From: Chlorobium phaeovibrioides
GTDB taxonomy: Bacteria; Bacteroidota; Chlorobiia; Chlorobiales; Chlorobiaceae
Length of the DNA: 64,000 nucleotides
Assembly: GCF_003968655.1 (NCBI RefSeq)
Contig: NZ_RXYK01000001.1
Coordinates: 1-64,000, forward strand
Direction: 5' to 3'
Shown here: positions 50,101 to 57,912 of the stretch, one piece after another
Layout of the letters: every line of letters begins with the position of its first letter
Numbering within the stretch: the first letter of the stretch is position 1
Position numbers and translations under genes: made by a program
Notes under the pieces: generated by a model
Told to the model about the DNA's origin: nothing
Seen by the model: only the letters and a program-made list of their open reading frames with translations
Databases searched by the model: none

Positions 50101-50755
50101 GCTTCAGATGCCCGAGCAGGAAAAACTGCAGCACGAGAAGCGGCTTGTCGGTTTTTATCTCAGTCGTCATCCGCTCTCTCCCTGGCGGCGCGACTGGCAG
50201 GCGTTTGCTTCACTCCATCTTAATGAAAGGGATGTTGTGGCGCAGCGGCAGTACCGCATTATCGGATTGGTTGTTTCCACCAAGCCCTATCAGGACAGAA
50301 AAGGCAAGCAGATGCTTTTCGGCAGCATTGAGGATTTTACAGGCAAGGCTGATTTTACGGTTTTTGCCAGTGTTTTCGAGCAGTCCGGACATTTACTCAA
50401 GCCTGAAGCGGTGGTGATGCTGGTTGCTGAAGCTGAGTCAACGGGTGGAACCCTCAAGCTTCTTGTCCGTGAGGTTCTTCCTGTCTCTTCGGTAAGGAAG
50501 AGCATGACGAAAAAGATTATCCTGAAGGTTGATGCTGATGAGGGTGGACAGCTTGAACGGCTTGACCGGTTGAAAGCGGTGTTTGATGAACACCGGGGCG
50601 ATACCCCTGTTGATTTTGAGGTGAAGGTCCAGTCGGGAGAGTCGGTTGAAACCCTGAAGCTTTTTGCCCGGAGTTCACCGGTTGACTGTGATGAAGAGGT
50701 TCTTTCAAAGGTGGAAGAGATTCTCGGCCCTGATAATGTCATCATTGCGGGGTAG
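47192..50755 (+). CDS. dnaE: DNA polymerase III alpha subunit
   Basis: Replicative polymerase catalytic subunit. 1187 residues: N-terminal PHP domain (FVHLHAHTHYSM, residues 3-14), C-family polymerase with catalytic aspartates in MPDIDIDF (near 400) and GPGRGSAAGSIVAYLTGIT before it, a helix-hairpin-helix region, and an OB fold near the C-terminus (LVVSTKPYQDRKGKQMLFGS, near 1025). The order fits DnaE1 and not PolC. Start: ATG 47192 places the PHP motif at the N-terminus; an in-frame extension to 47132 adds an unrelated Cys-rich stretch. Confidence 0.96.
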   Translation: MDFVHLHAHTHYSMQSSPVFPGQLFEAAAKLGMQSIAVTDYGAIFNMPELFSEAEKSGIRLIIGSEILLRETSHHQDGRNTPASSLILLVQNDTGYRNLCILLSRAARDGFVDGMPHLERSLFREFHGGLVCLSGYSSGRIGRSLLAGAVEDAREHAVFYRDIFGDRFYLELQRHNSHFDDELNSSTIALAEECGVGVVATNNIHYLERKDAGCYRAMAALKAKQKLSSQNLSALPGSEHFLKSPAEMRELFGDGHGELSNTVLIAESCSFVFREKEPILPHFPLPEGFADEAAYLRHLTAEGAKEKYPGISEDEPSQEEVRDRIELELGVIEKMGFSSYFLIVSDLIAASRRLGYSVGPGRGSAAGSIVAYLTGITRIDPLRYKLLFERFLNPERLSMPDIDIDFTPVGKQKVLDYTVERYGAESVAKVVAIGTLGAKAAIRDAARVLDVPLSVADQLAKLVPQRPGITLETALSEVRELKEQAEATPQNRELMTYASALEGRARNVSVHAGAVVITGGPLEEQVPLYVSNRIETEARVSLDAIAPEAPQPGKHGDPSTGKQVITQFDKNWIETAGLLKIDYLGLETLAVIDETLQLIRRRHNVEIDLEKVPMTDRKTFRIFQEGKMAGIFQFESSGMQSYMTRLQPTQIGDIIAMSALYRPGALNARIDEKRNAVDLFVDRKHGREVIDYMHPMLETILKETYGVIVYQEQVMQISQVMGGFSLAKADNLRKAMGKKKPEIMERFKVDFVQGAVAQGVHDTLATRVFELMAEFAGYGFNKSHSAAYGVLAYWTGYLKAHYTIEFMTAILNSEIGDTERMKHLTDEARSFGIATLPPSINRSDAIFSVEESPDGAAIRVGLSAIKQVGGAAKAIIAARLRRKREFLNLFDLTASVDQRVMNRKALECLILAGAFDEIDSHRARLIANIDKAIKFGQIENRSAALGQCGFFTAEEGAVQEDGHYPDMENALQMPEQEKLQHEKRLVGFYLSRHPLSPWRRDWQAFASLHLNERDVVAQRQYRIIGLVVSTKPYQDRKGKQMLFGSIEDFTGKADFTVFASVFEQSGHLLKPEAVVMLVAEAESTGGTLKLLVREVLPVSSVRKSMTKKIILKVDADEGGQLERLDRLKAVFDEHRGDTPVDFEVKVQSGESVETLKLFARSSPVDCDEEVLSKVEEILGPDNVIIAG

Positions 50756-50847
50756 TGGTTTTTTTGTTACTTTCATCACTTGCCGGTTGTATTGATATAG
50801 AGTTTATCCCTGTAACCTGATTACCAAATCAAAACCGAGACTTTATT

Positions 50848-51177
50848 ATGAGCGGAAAATATTTTGAAGCTACCGACCAGAATTTCAAAACCGAAATTCT
50901 TGATTCTGACAAAGTGGCACTTGTTGATTTCTGGGCTGCATGGTGCGGACCCTGCATGATGCTTGGTCCTGTCATTGAGGAGCTTGCTGCCGATTACGAA
51001 GGAAAGGCAATTATTGCCAAGGTCAATGTTGATGACAACCCCAATACCGCAGCACAGTACGGTATCCGCAGCATCCCTTCAATGCTTGTGTTCAAGAACG
51101 GCCAGGTTGTCGACCAGATGGTCGGTGCCATGCCGAAGAATATGATTGCGAAAAAAATTGACGAGCATATCGGCTGA
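50848..51177 (+). CDS. trxA: Thioredoxin
   Basis: 109 residues with active site WAAWCGPCMML (CGPC near 33-36), the cis-Pro segment RSIPSML and the C-terminal GAMPKN loop. A cytoplasmic disulfide reductant, recycled by the TrxB encoded 90 bases downstream beyond a terminator hairpin. Confidence 0.97.
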   Translation: MSGKYFEATDQNFKTEILDSDKVALVDFWAAWCGPCMMLGPVIEELAADYEGKAIIAKVNVDDNPNTAAQYGIRSIPSMLVFKNGQVVDQMVGAMPKNMIAKKIDEHIG

Positions 51178-51197
51178 TCTGCCCTCTTACTTTTTCA

Positions 51198-51245
51198 GCA
51201 AGGGAGCCCCGATCAGTCATCGGGGTTTCTCTCTTGCCGTTTTTC
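51198..51245 (+). terminator. Terminator between trxA and trxB
   Basis: CCCCGAT and ATCGGGG form the core stem with loop CAGTC. The outer GCAAG and CTTGC extend the pairing, and TTTTT follows. It probably limits read-through from trxA into trxB, so their expression may differ. Confidence 0.75.
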
Positions 51246-51267
51246 AATTCATTCATACAATAGCGCC

Positions 51268-52203
51268 ATGGAACGAGAAGTTCGCGATATCGTCATTATC
51301 GGTACGGGACCTGCTGGCTATACTGCTGCCATTTATACAGGCAGGGCAAATCTGAATCCTCTGGTCATTGACGGTTACCAGCCGGGCGGCCAGTTGATGA
51401 TTACCTCTGAAATCGAGAACTTTCCCGGTTTTCCTGAAGGGATTGCCGGTCCGGAACTGATGGGCCGTATGCGCGACCAGGCCGCGAAGTTCAACGCCGA
51501 GTTCGTGTTCGGCAGTGTTACTGAAGCTGATCTTTCGCGGCGGCCTTTCTGCCTGACTCTTGAGGACGGCTCGGAGGTGCTTGCCCGTTCGGTCATCATT
51601 GCCACAGGTGCCAATGCCAAGTGGCTCGGCATTGAGTCGGAAGACCGTTACCGCGGCAGAGGTGTGTCGGCATGCGCCACCTGTGACGGGTTCTTTTTCC
51701 GTGACAGCACCGTTTTTGTCATCGGTGGTGGCGATACGGCTATGGAGGAGGCGCTCTATCTGACAAAATTTGCCAGTCGTGTTGTTCTTGTCCACCGCCG
51801 TGAAGAGTTCCGTTCTTCAAAAATCATGAGTCTCAGGGCGAGCAAGAATCCGAAGATTACCACAATGCTCAGCAGGACGGTTGATGAAATTCTTGGAGAT
51901 GGTCAGAAAGTGACCGGTATCAGGCTGAAGCATGTGGAGACGGGAGAACTTGAAGAACTTCCATGTGATGGCGTGTTCATGGCAATTGGCCATGCCCCCA
52001 ATGCGCAGATGTTTGCAGGACAGATTGAAACCGATGATTACGGCTATATCGTAACAAAAAAAGCCTCAACGGAAACCAGTGTTGCGGGTGTGTTTGCCTG
52101 TGGAGATGTTCAGGATTATACCTACCGCCAGGCTGTGACGGCAGTCGGGACGGGTTGCATGGCGGCTGTTGATGCTGAACGGTTTCTTGAGTCCATCCGT
52201 TAG
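51268..52203 (+). CDS. trxB: Thioredoxin-disulfide reductase
   Basis: NADPH-dependent flavoprotein that reduces thioredoxin. 311 residues: FAD-binding GTGPAGYTAAIYTGRANL (near 11), redox-active CATCDG (near 134), NADPH-binding GGGDTAMEEA (near 152), and C-terminal FAD motif GVFACGDVQDYTYRQAVTA. It overlaps nothing; the sigma-54 activator ends 3 bases away on the other strand. Confidence 0.96.
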   Translation: MEREVRDIVIIGTGPAGYTAAIYTGRANLNPLVIDGYQPGGQLMITSEIENFPGFPEGIAGPELMGRMRDQAAKFNAEFVFGSVTEADLSRRPFCLTLEDGSEVLARSVIIATGANAKWLGIESEDRYRGRGVSACATCDGFFFRDSTVFVIGGGDTAMEEALYLTKFASRVVLVHRREEFRSSKIMSLRASKNPKITTMLSRTVDEILGDGQKVTGIRLKHVETGELEELPCDGVFMAIGHAPNAQMFAGQIETDDYGYIVTKKASTETSVAGVFACGDVQDYTYRQAVTAVGTGCMAAVDAERFLESIR

Positions 52204-52206
52204 CAG

Positions 52207-53652
52207 CTATTGCTGTCCGGTTCTCATGATGGCGATGCTTTTTGTGAGGCCATAGCGTTTCATTTTCCGGATCAGTGTTGAGCGGCTGATGCCCAGCAGC
52301 GTGGCTGTTCTTGACTGGTTCCCCGAGCATTTCCTGTAGGCCTCTACTATCGCCTGCAGTTCAATGTCGCGCAGCATGGGTCGCTCGTCACTCTTTCCCT
52401 TGCCAACATCTTCTCCTTCTGGCTGTACCGCCTCAACGGCTGCAGCTTTCAGTCTGGTCTCCTCCTCTCTGGACGCCGGTTTTCCAATGGCAAAGCTCTT
52501 GATTTCATCACCCTCAAGAGTGATGACGGCCCGACGGATCACATTCTGAAGCTCTCTGATATTACCCGGCCAGGAGTGCTGTTCAAGCAAGCTCATTGCA
52601 GATGCATCAATACCGGGGATGGCAATGTCATTGGCCTTGCAGAACTCTTTGAGAAAATGTTCTGCGAGTATGGCAATATCTTCGCTTCGTTCACGAAGGG
52701 GGGGGACGAAGAGAGGGTACTCTTCAAGGCGGTAGTAGAGGTCGGCGCGAAAGGTGCTCCCGGTAATGGCCTCTGAAAAATCTCTGTGGGTGGCGGAAAT
52801 GAGTCGGAAGTCAACCGATCGTTCCTTTTTTTCTCCGACTCTGCGTACCTTCTTTTCCTGTAGGGCACGAAGGATTTTGGCCTGAATGTCGATGTCCATG
52901 TCCCCGATTTCGTCAAGGAATATGGTTCCACCATCGGCCTGTTCAAAATATCCTGCATGATCGGTTGTCGCCCCCGTGAACGACCCCTTGCAGTGGCCGA
53001 AGAGAAGGCTGTCGGCAAGTTCGTTGGAAATGGCGGCACAGTTGATGATGACAAACGGCCCTTCCTTTCTCTTGCTGCCGTTGTGTATGGCTTTCGCAAA
53101 GAGTTCTTTTCCCGTGCCGCTTTCACCATTGATCAGCACATTCATATCGGTCCCCATCACCTGCATCGCCTCTTCAACTGCTTGGCGGAGTGCGGGGCTG
53201 CGGCCACGAACTTCCCAGAAAATATCCTTTGCCATCAGCTCTTTTTCAAGGGCGACAACTTTTTCTTTCAGACCTGATTCGGCAAGGGCATTTCTGAGAA
53301 TTGTTTCAAGGCGATCATTTTCAACCGGCTTCGTCAGATACTCATAGGCTCCCATTTTCATGCACTGCACTGCCTGATTGATATCTTCAAGGGCGGTGAC
53401 GATAATGACCGGTATGTCAAGCCCCCTCTCCTTTACCCACTGCAGTACCTCTTGCCCGTTCTTTACAGGCATGTTCAGGTCAAGCATGAGCAGGTCGACC
53501 GGATGCTGTTCAAGACTTTTAATGCAGCTCTCTCCATTCTCAGCCGAGAGTGCTGTATACCCAAGGTTTTTGAGCAGATGAACCGTCAGGGTTCTGATAA
53601 CTGAGCTGTCATCGGCAATGAGGACAGTCTTCTGTGGCTGTGATGGGGGCAT
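52207..53652 (-). CDS. NtrC-family sigma-54-dependent response regulator
   Basis: 481 residues: receiver domain (phospho-acceptor Asp in LLMLDLNMPVKNG, near 58), AAA+ domain with Walker A GESGTGKELFAKAI (near 175), the sigma-54 contact loop as GSFTGA (near 230) instead of the usual GAFTGA, Walker B GTIFLDEIGDMD, and a C-terminal Fis-type helix-turn-helix (NQSRTATLLGISRSTLIRKM). The target may be the -24/-12 promoter on the divergent strand 200 bases away. No kinase is adjacent. Confidence 0.94.
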   Translation of the reverse strand: MPPSQPQKTVLIADDSSVIRTLTVHLLKNLGYTALSAENGESCIKSLEQHPVDLLMLDLNMPVKNGQEVLQWVKERGLDIPVIIVTALEDINQAVQCMKMGAYEYLTKPVENDRLETILRNALAESGLKEKVVALEKELMAKDIFWEVRGRSPALRQAVEEAMQVMGTDMNVLINGESGTGKELFAKAIHNGSKRKEGPFVIINCAAISNELADSLLFGHCKGSFTGATTDHAGYFEQADGGTIFLDEIGDMDIDIQAKILRALQEKKVRRVGEKKERSVDFRLISATHRDFSEAITGSTFRADLYYRLEEYPLFVPPLRERSEDIAILAEHFLKEFCKANDIAIPGIDASAMSLLEQHSWPGNIRELQNVIRRAVITLEGDEIKSFAIGKPASREEETRLKAAAVEAVQPEGEDVGKGKSDERPMLRDIELQAIVEAYRKCSGNQSRTATLLGISRSTLIRKMKRYGLTKSIAIMRTGQQ

Positions 53653-53708
53653 GAAGCCTTTTATTTGTGTTAGGCCAGTATTAGAAAATATACCCTAAAT
53701 ATGTTCTC

Positions 53709-53721
53709 ATTCCAATGGAAT
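53709..53721. promoter_or_regulatory. Palindrome ATTCCA-A-TGGAAT, candidate upstream activator site
   Basis: A perfect 6-1-6 inverted repeat lies about 130 bp upstream of the predicted sigma-54 promoter and about 55 bp upstream of the activator gene start. The position is typical of enhancer sites for NtrC-family proteins. Only one copy was found. Confidence 0.4.
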
Positions 53722-53853
53722 CAGGGCTTTCAGGTGCCTTGTTTTGATACATTCGGTTCTGTTTATTCGCCAGACAGGAGGGGATTGTTTCGTTGTTTTG
53801 AAGTATGGCGTACTATTAATGTTTTTGTGAAGTATTCTTGCTGTTTTCCGGCT

Positions 53854-53870
53854 CTGGTATGATAATTGCT
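53854..53870 (+). promoter_or_regulatory. Sigma-54 (-24/-12) promoter
   Basis: CTGGTATGATAATTGCT matches the consensus YTGGCACGRNNNTTGCW at 15 of 17 places (mismatches only at C to T in the -24 block, twice), with the invariant GG-N10-GC spacing. The predicted start is near 53881, about 47 bases before the ATG at 53928. A sigma-54 activator gene is divergently adjacent. Confidence 0.7.
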
Positions 53871-53927
53871 TCTGGATTCTTGCAGGTACTCCGGAGACTT
53901 TGTCAATCGCCCTCGCAATTGTGGTTC

Positions 53928-54137
53928 ATGACCAATGAGATGTTTAGAAGAATTGCCGCTTCCTATGCCTCCCTTGATGCAGCACTCAATGAGCTTATGG
54001 CATCAGAAAGGCCATGGCTGGCTTTGGGAGAGGATGAGCGGCGTGAGTCAGTTGAGCTGATTGAGGCCATTGTTGCTGATCTGCATATTTTCGCCGAAAG
54101 GCTCCGTGAGCTGCGTAAGCAGGCCGGCAATACCTGA
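53928..54137 (+). CDS. Small helical protein of unknown function behind the sigma-54 promoter
   Basis: 69 residues with no domain I recognise; almost all alpha-helical by composition, acidic, with heptad-like Leu/Ile spacing (ASLDAALNELMASERP, ESVELIEAIVADLHIFAERL). It could dimerise. The ATG at 53928 is chosen because a longer open frame back to 53838 would run through the predicted sigma-54 promoter; an ATG at 53940 is also possible. It is the first gene downstream of that promoter. Confidence 0.6.
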   Translation: MTNEMFRRIAASYASLDAALNELMASERPWLALGEDERRESVELIEAIVADLHIFAERLRELRKQAGNT

Positions 54138-54140
54138 GCT

Positions 54141-54182
54141 GCAATGTTTTGCATTGCTGTAACAGGCTCTCTCTGTGTTACA
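54141..54182 (+). other. Two hairpins between the small sigma-54-controlled genes
   Basis: GCAATG/CATTGC (54141-54157, loop TTTTG) is followed directly by TGTAACA/TGTTACA (54158-54182, loop of 11). No T run follows, so they may stabilise or process the mRNA between the two small genes instead of ending it. Confidence 0.5.
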
Positions 54183-54208
54183 GGCAGACAATTTGCTATA
54201 TATCTGTC

Positions 54209-54574
54209 ATGAGCAATCTCAAACCCTGTACAATCAAGATAGAGTGGAACGGAACCGATGATTTCTGTTTCAGCTGCGACTACAGGCCCTCTGAAAAAGA
54301 GGGGCCGGGGCGGCGACAGGCAGAACCGGTTCAGAGAAGTTTTCCCGTCATGGCCCGTGCCCTTGGCAATGTGAAGAGAAAACTTCGTCGGGAGCATATC
54401 TCCTTTCCCATGTTTCTTGTGGCGCTAGCCTTCAACCATGCCCGCCTGCTTGATGAAATCGACCAGCTTCTTACGCTTCTTCACAATCATATTGATGAGG
54501 CTGAAGGCGAAGGTCGGTTTTCCTGCTCCATCTCCTCAAGCACAATTCCTCCATCTTCGTCAAGTTCGGGGTAG
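54209..54574 (+). CDS. Hypothetical protein, second small gene after the sigma-54 promoter
   Basis: 121 residues, not recognised. The N-terminal part (CTIKIEWNGTDDFCFSCDYR) has three Cys and a beta-strand character; the middle is basic (ALGNVKRKLRREHISFPMFL) and a hydrophobic helix (LVALAFNHARLLDEIDQLL) follows. The end is a low-complexity Ser/Pro stretch that overlaps trmH by 88 bases on the opposite strand, so the true end of one or both proteins may be disordered tail. The start at 54209 has no clear ribosome binding site. Confidence 0.55.
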   Translation: MSNLKPCTIKIEWNGTDDFCFSCDYRPSEKEGPGRRQAEPVQRSFPVMARALGNVKRKLRREHISFPMFLVALAFNHARLLDEIDQLLTLLHNHIDEAEGEGRFSCSISSSTIPPSSSSSG

Positions 54575-55185
54575 GCCCCCCCTTTTTCCCGAAGCTGGCG
54601 GCTGAGGCGTGGATAGGAAAGCTCAAAGAGCAGTTTCCTGTAGAGAGATTCTTCAAGTCTTCGTGTACGGTACATCCCCTTCAGGCTGCGCTGCCGTTCC
54701 GCTTCAAAAAGAATAAGTGCGGCCGCCACTGAAACATTCAGCGATTCCACCATGCCGTACATGGGAATGGTGATGGCCATGTCGGCTGCCTGGATGGCCT
54801 CCGCAGACACCCCTTCCCACTCGGCTCCCAGCACAATGGCGGTTGGAAGGGTGAAGTCGATTGTCCTGAAATCGCGGGATTCCTCCGTGTTGGTGGCTGC
54901 GAGTACCTGCATGCCTTCCATGCCGAGTTTCCTGCAGAGGGCTCCGATATCTTTACAGAGATGAAGATTGGTCCAGTGGCCAGCTCCGGCAGCGGCATTC
55001 TGTGTGGTATGAATTGACTTTTTTGAGGAGACGGCATACAGGTCGTGAATGCCTACAGCATCACAGCTCCGGATGATTGCCGAAAGGTTGTGCGGCTTGT
55101 TGACATTGTCCATGACAACCGTCAGGTCGGGCTGACGGGAGGCAAGCATTTTCTGTATGCGGAGGAACCGTTCAGGGGCTATCAA
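54487..55185 (-). CDS. trmH: tRNA (guanosine-2'-O-)-methyltransferase TrmH (Gm18)
   Basis: SPOUT-class enzyme methylating G18 in the tRNA D loop. 232 residues, matching E. coli TrmH from its N-terminus (PERFLRIQKMLASRQPDLTV, VNKPHNLSAIIRSCDAVG). The SAM knot motifs are IVLGAEWEGVS (near 120), IPMYGMVESLNVSVAAALIL (near 140-160). The start is a TTG at 55185, supported by that N-terminal match; the first ATG would cut off conserved residues. The C-terminal tail overlaps the hypothetical gene at 54209. Confidence 0.9.
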   Translation of the reverse strand: MIAPERFLRIQKMLASRQPDLTVVMDNVNKPHNLSAIIRSCDAVGIHDLYAVSSKKSIHTTQNAAAGAGHWTNLHLCKDIGALCRKLGMEGMQVLAATNTEESRDFRTIDFTLPTAIVLGAEWEGVSAEAIQAADMAITIPMYGMVESLNVSVAAALILFEAERQRSLKGMYRTRRLEESLYRKLLFELSYPRLSRQLREKGGAYPELDEDGGIVLEEMEQENRPSPSASSI

Positions 55186-55262
55186 ATAACTGGTGGCAAG
55201 GGTGAATGCATGAGAGTACTTTTTTCAAGGTAGCGCAATGAGGCCGTTTCGCCAAATGAGGT

Positions 55263-55272
55263 GGGGGGGGGG
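55263..55272. repeat. Homopolymer of ten G in the trmH-PHP intergenic region
   Basis: A run of ten G, continuing as AGGGAG, lies about 118 bases upstream of the PHP gene. Such tracts can vary in length by slippage. No promoter spacing could be identified around it. Confidence 0.6.
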
Positions 55273-55389
55273 AGGGAGTTTACTCTCTGTTCACAATGAG
55301 AGGGGAGTGCGGGGGCAATGAATGTGATACATTACTCTCGTTCAACTTGAGTTTTCCATTGCAAACGCTTCTTTTGACCCCTTGGGCTT

Positions 55390-56103
55390 ATGGACTGGCT
55401 TTACTGTGATTTTCATATCCATACAACCTGGAGCGACGGCGCGCTCAGCATCAGCGAGATTGTTGAGCTCTTCGGCAGTACCGGGTTTGATGTGATTGCC
55501 ATTACCGATCATGTGCTCGACAGCGGAAGCCTTCAGGATGGACGCAGCCACTCGACAGTGCCCGAGGATCAGTTCAGCCAGTATCTTCAGGAGCTTTGGA
55601 GTGCGGCCCGTCACGCATGGGAGCGGTGGAACATGCTGGTGATTCCGGGTGTGGAGTTGACCAACAATACCTCAAAATACCATATTCTCGCACTTGATGT
55701 GAAGGAGTACATCAACCCGGATCTTGGAGTTGAAGAGATCATTGAGGCCATCAGATTTCAGGGCGGGGTATCGGTGGCCTGCCATCCCTACATCCGAAAC
55801 CATTCGGGCGAAGCTCCTTCGGAGTATCTCTGGACCCACCATGAACGGCTTGCTTCCCTGTTTGATGCATGGGAGGTGGCAAACCGCGATGATCTTTTCA
55901 ATGTTGTGGGGTTGAAAAAATTTAACTATATCGCTAATTCAGATTTTCATGAGGAAAAACATCTCCGTTCATGGAAAACCCTCCTGCGGTGCCGGGCAAA
56001 TATCGAGGCCGTCAAGCAGGCTATTCGTTCAAACGAGGCTGTCTCTCTCTTTCTCTACCGTGGCGGACCGCTCAAAGCGCTCCAGAGTCCGGAAGGAAGG
56101 TAG
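55390..56103 (+). CDS. PHP-domain metal-dependent phosphoesterase
   Basis: 237 residues of the stand-alone PHP family: CDFHIHTTWSDGALSISEIV (near 5-24), AITDHVLDSG (near 38), GVELTNN (near 86), VACHPYIRNH (near 134) and NSDFHEEKHLRSW (near 187) give the usual His/Asp/Glu metal ligands. Substrates for such proteins range from histidinol phosphate to nucleotides or RNA; unassigned here. It is followed after 18 bases by a second metallophosphoesterase, suggesting a two-gene operon. Confidence 0.85.
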   Translation: MDWLYCDFHIHTTWSDGALSISEIVELFGSTGFDVIAITDHVLDSGSLQDGRSHSTVPEDQFSQYLQELWSAARHAWERWNMLVIPGVELTNNTSKYHILALDVKEYINPDLGVEEIIEAIRFQGGVSVACHPYIRNHSGEAPSEYLWTHHERLASLFDAWEVANRDDLFNVVGLKKFNYIANSDFHEEKHLRSWKTLLRCRANIEAVKQAIRSNEAVSLFLYRGGPLKALQSPEGR

Positions 56104-56121
56104 ACCGGTTCAGTTCATATT

Positions 56122-57195
56122 ATGAGTCTCCACCAGAAGAAACATCCCAATCTTGAGCGCATACTCGACCATGCCAGAACGGTAAGCCTTGAGAAGTCCT
56201 CCAAAGTCCTTATTCTCAGCGATCTGCATATCGGCAACGGGGGACGGCGCGATGAGTTTCGCCGGAATGCGGACCTTGTGAGCTCCATGCTTTCCGGGTA
56301 TTACCATCCTGAAGGGTACAGCCTTCTGCTCAACGGCGACATAGAGGAACTCTTCAAGTTTCCTCTTGACGGCATTACCTCGGAATGGGGTGATCTCTAT
56401 ACGCTGTTCCGTTCCTTCCAGAAGAACGGATTTTTCTGGAAGACCGTCGGCAACCATGATGCGGAGCTGACAGGAAACAGAAGTTATCCCCTTGCCTCAC
56501 ACCTTGTTGATGCCATCAAACTACAGTACGGCGAGGAATCCCTCCTGGTGTTCCATGGCCATCAGGCCTCGGTCCTGTTCTGGGAAACCTATCCTCTTTT
56601 CAGTCGTGCGGTGGTGTTTTTCCTGCGCTACATTGCCAAGCCGGTGGGTATCCGGAATTTCTCAATTGCATACAACAGCCGGCGCCGTTTCGCAATTGAA
56701 AAGTCCATCTATGAGTTTTCAAATCAGGCGAAGGTGGTATCCATCATCGGCCATACTCACCGTCCTCTTTTTGAGTCGCTTTCCAAGGTTGATTACCTCA
56801 ACTACCGGATAGAGGAGCTGTGCCGTGCATACTGCAATGCCGAGGCTGAAGAGAAGGCCGGGATTGAGCTGAAAATTGCGGGATTGAAAGGCGAACTGGA
56901 AGCATGTTACCGGGAGGGGAAGCGGATAGGTCTGAGAAGCGGGCTCTATAATAATATTACCATTCCCAGTGTCTTCAATTCAGGATGTGCCATAGGAAAG
57001 CGGGGCATAACGGCTCTTGAAATAGAGGGCGACCGGATCAGGCTGGTATACTGGTACAACGGAAAGCAGAGCCGTAAATTCAAGAGCGACCGCGACAACA
57101 GCGCCTATGAGCTTGGTGATACCGGGTACTCACGCATTGTGCTCAATGAGGATTCGCTTGACTATGTGTTCTCCCGCCTGCATCTGCTTGCCTGA
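56122..57195 (+). CDS. Calcineurin-like metallophosphoesterase
   Basis: 357 residues: LILSDLHIGNGGRRDEF (near 30-46), LLLNGDIEELF (near 72), VGNHDAELTGN (near 112) and SIIGHTHRPLFESL (near 205) form the dinuclear metal site. A helical insert lies around 230-265. LpxH-type UDP-diacylglucosamine hydrolases share these motifs but are shorter; the substrate is left open. It probably forms an operon with the PHP gene. Confidence 0.85.
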   Translation: MSLHQKKHPNLERILDHARTVSLEKSSKVLILSDLHIGNGGRRDEFRRNADLVSSMLSGYYHPEGYSLLLNGDIEELFKFPLDGITSEWGDLYTLFRSFQKNGFFWKTVGNHDAELTGNRSYPLASHLVDAIKLQYGEESLLVFHGHQASVLFWETYPLFSRAVVFFLRYIAKPVGIRNFSIAYNSRRRFAIEKSIYEFSNQAKVVSIIGHTHRPLFESLSKVDYLNYRIEELCRAYCNAEAEEKAGIELKIAGLKGELEACYREGKRIGLRSGLYNNITIPSVFNSGCAIGKRGITALEIEGDRIRLVYWYNGKQSRKFKSDRDNSAYELGDTGYSRIVLNEDSLDYVFSRLHLLA

Positions 57196-57249
57196 GCACA
57201 GCTCGGGAGAACGGTCCATCAGGGAGCTTCAGTGCATGCCCTGTTGCTT

Positions 57250-57912
57250 TCAGCAGCAGCCTTCCAGCAGTTCCAGCAGTTCTGAGGGGTGGCGGGCAAG
57301 TGAGCGGGCTCCAAACTCAAGCAGTTCACTTTCAGGGCGGAACCCCCAGAGAACACCGGCAGGATACATGCCCGCACGGGTTGCAGTGAGCATGTCAATG
57401 CCTGTATCGCCGACATAGAGGATTTCAGATGGGTCGGCTCCAAGCTGCCCGGCTATCAGAAGAGCCCCTTCCGGTTCAGGCTTGTGCTGTATCCCCTCAT
57501 GGTGCCCCATCACGACATCGAAATTCCATTTTTCAAGCAGATGCTCTGCGCAGAGTTTCGTGAAGTGGTCAGCCTTATTGGAGAGGATGGCCTTGGGTAT
57601 GCCTCGCTTTTCAAGGCCGTCGAGCAAGTCTGCTATTCCTTCGTAAGGGTGTGAGAGAACATTCCAGTGTTTGCCGTATGCTTCCAGCAGTTCCCCGAGA
57701 AGCGTTTCCGTTCTTTCCGGAGTGGCTTCTCCCTTCGGCAGCGCTTTGCGTATGAGCTCACGCATTCCGCTTCCTACCAGATACCGGCATGCCTCTATGG
57801 AGTGGACGGGGTAGCCGTGAGCGGCCAGAACGGTATTGAGGGTTGTGGCAATGTCTTCAAGGGTATCAAGAAGGGTGCCGTCCATATCAAAGATGACTGC
57901 TTTGCAGCTCAT
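57250..57912 (-). CDS. HAD-IA phosphatase, phosphoglycolate phosphatase-like
   Basis: 220 residues: motif I VIFDMDGTLLDTLEDIATTL (near 5-24), AILSNKADHF (near 110) and YVGDTGIDMLTATRAGM (near 165-181), the usual Gph arrangement with a helical cap. Phosphoglycolate phosphatase is the common activity, but pyrophosphatase PpaX and others look alike. Its start overlaps the stop of the methyltransferase gene by 4 bases, so the two are translationally coupled. Confidence 0.85.
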   Translation of the reverse strand: MSCKAVIFDMDGTLLDTLEDIATTLNTVLAAHGYPVHSIEACRYLVGSGMRELIRKALPKGEATPERTETLLGELLEAYGKHWNVLSHPYEGIADLLDGLEKRGIPKAILSNKADHFTKLCAEHLLEKWNFDVVMGHHEGIQHKPEPEGALLIAGQLGADPSEILYVGDTGIDMLTATRAGMYPAGVLWGFRPESELLEFGARSLARHPSELLELLEGCC

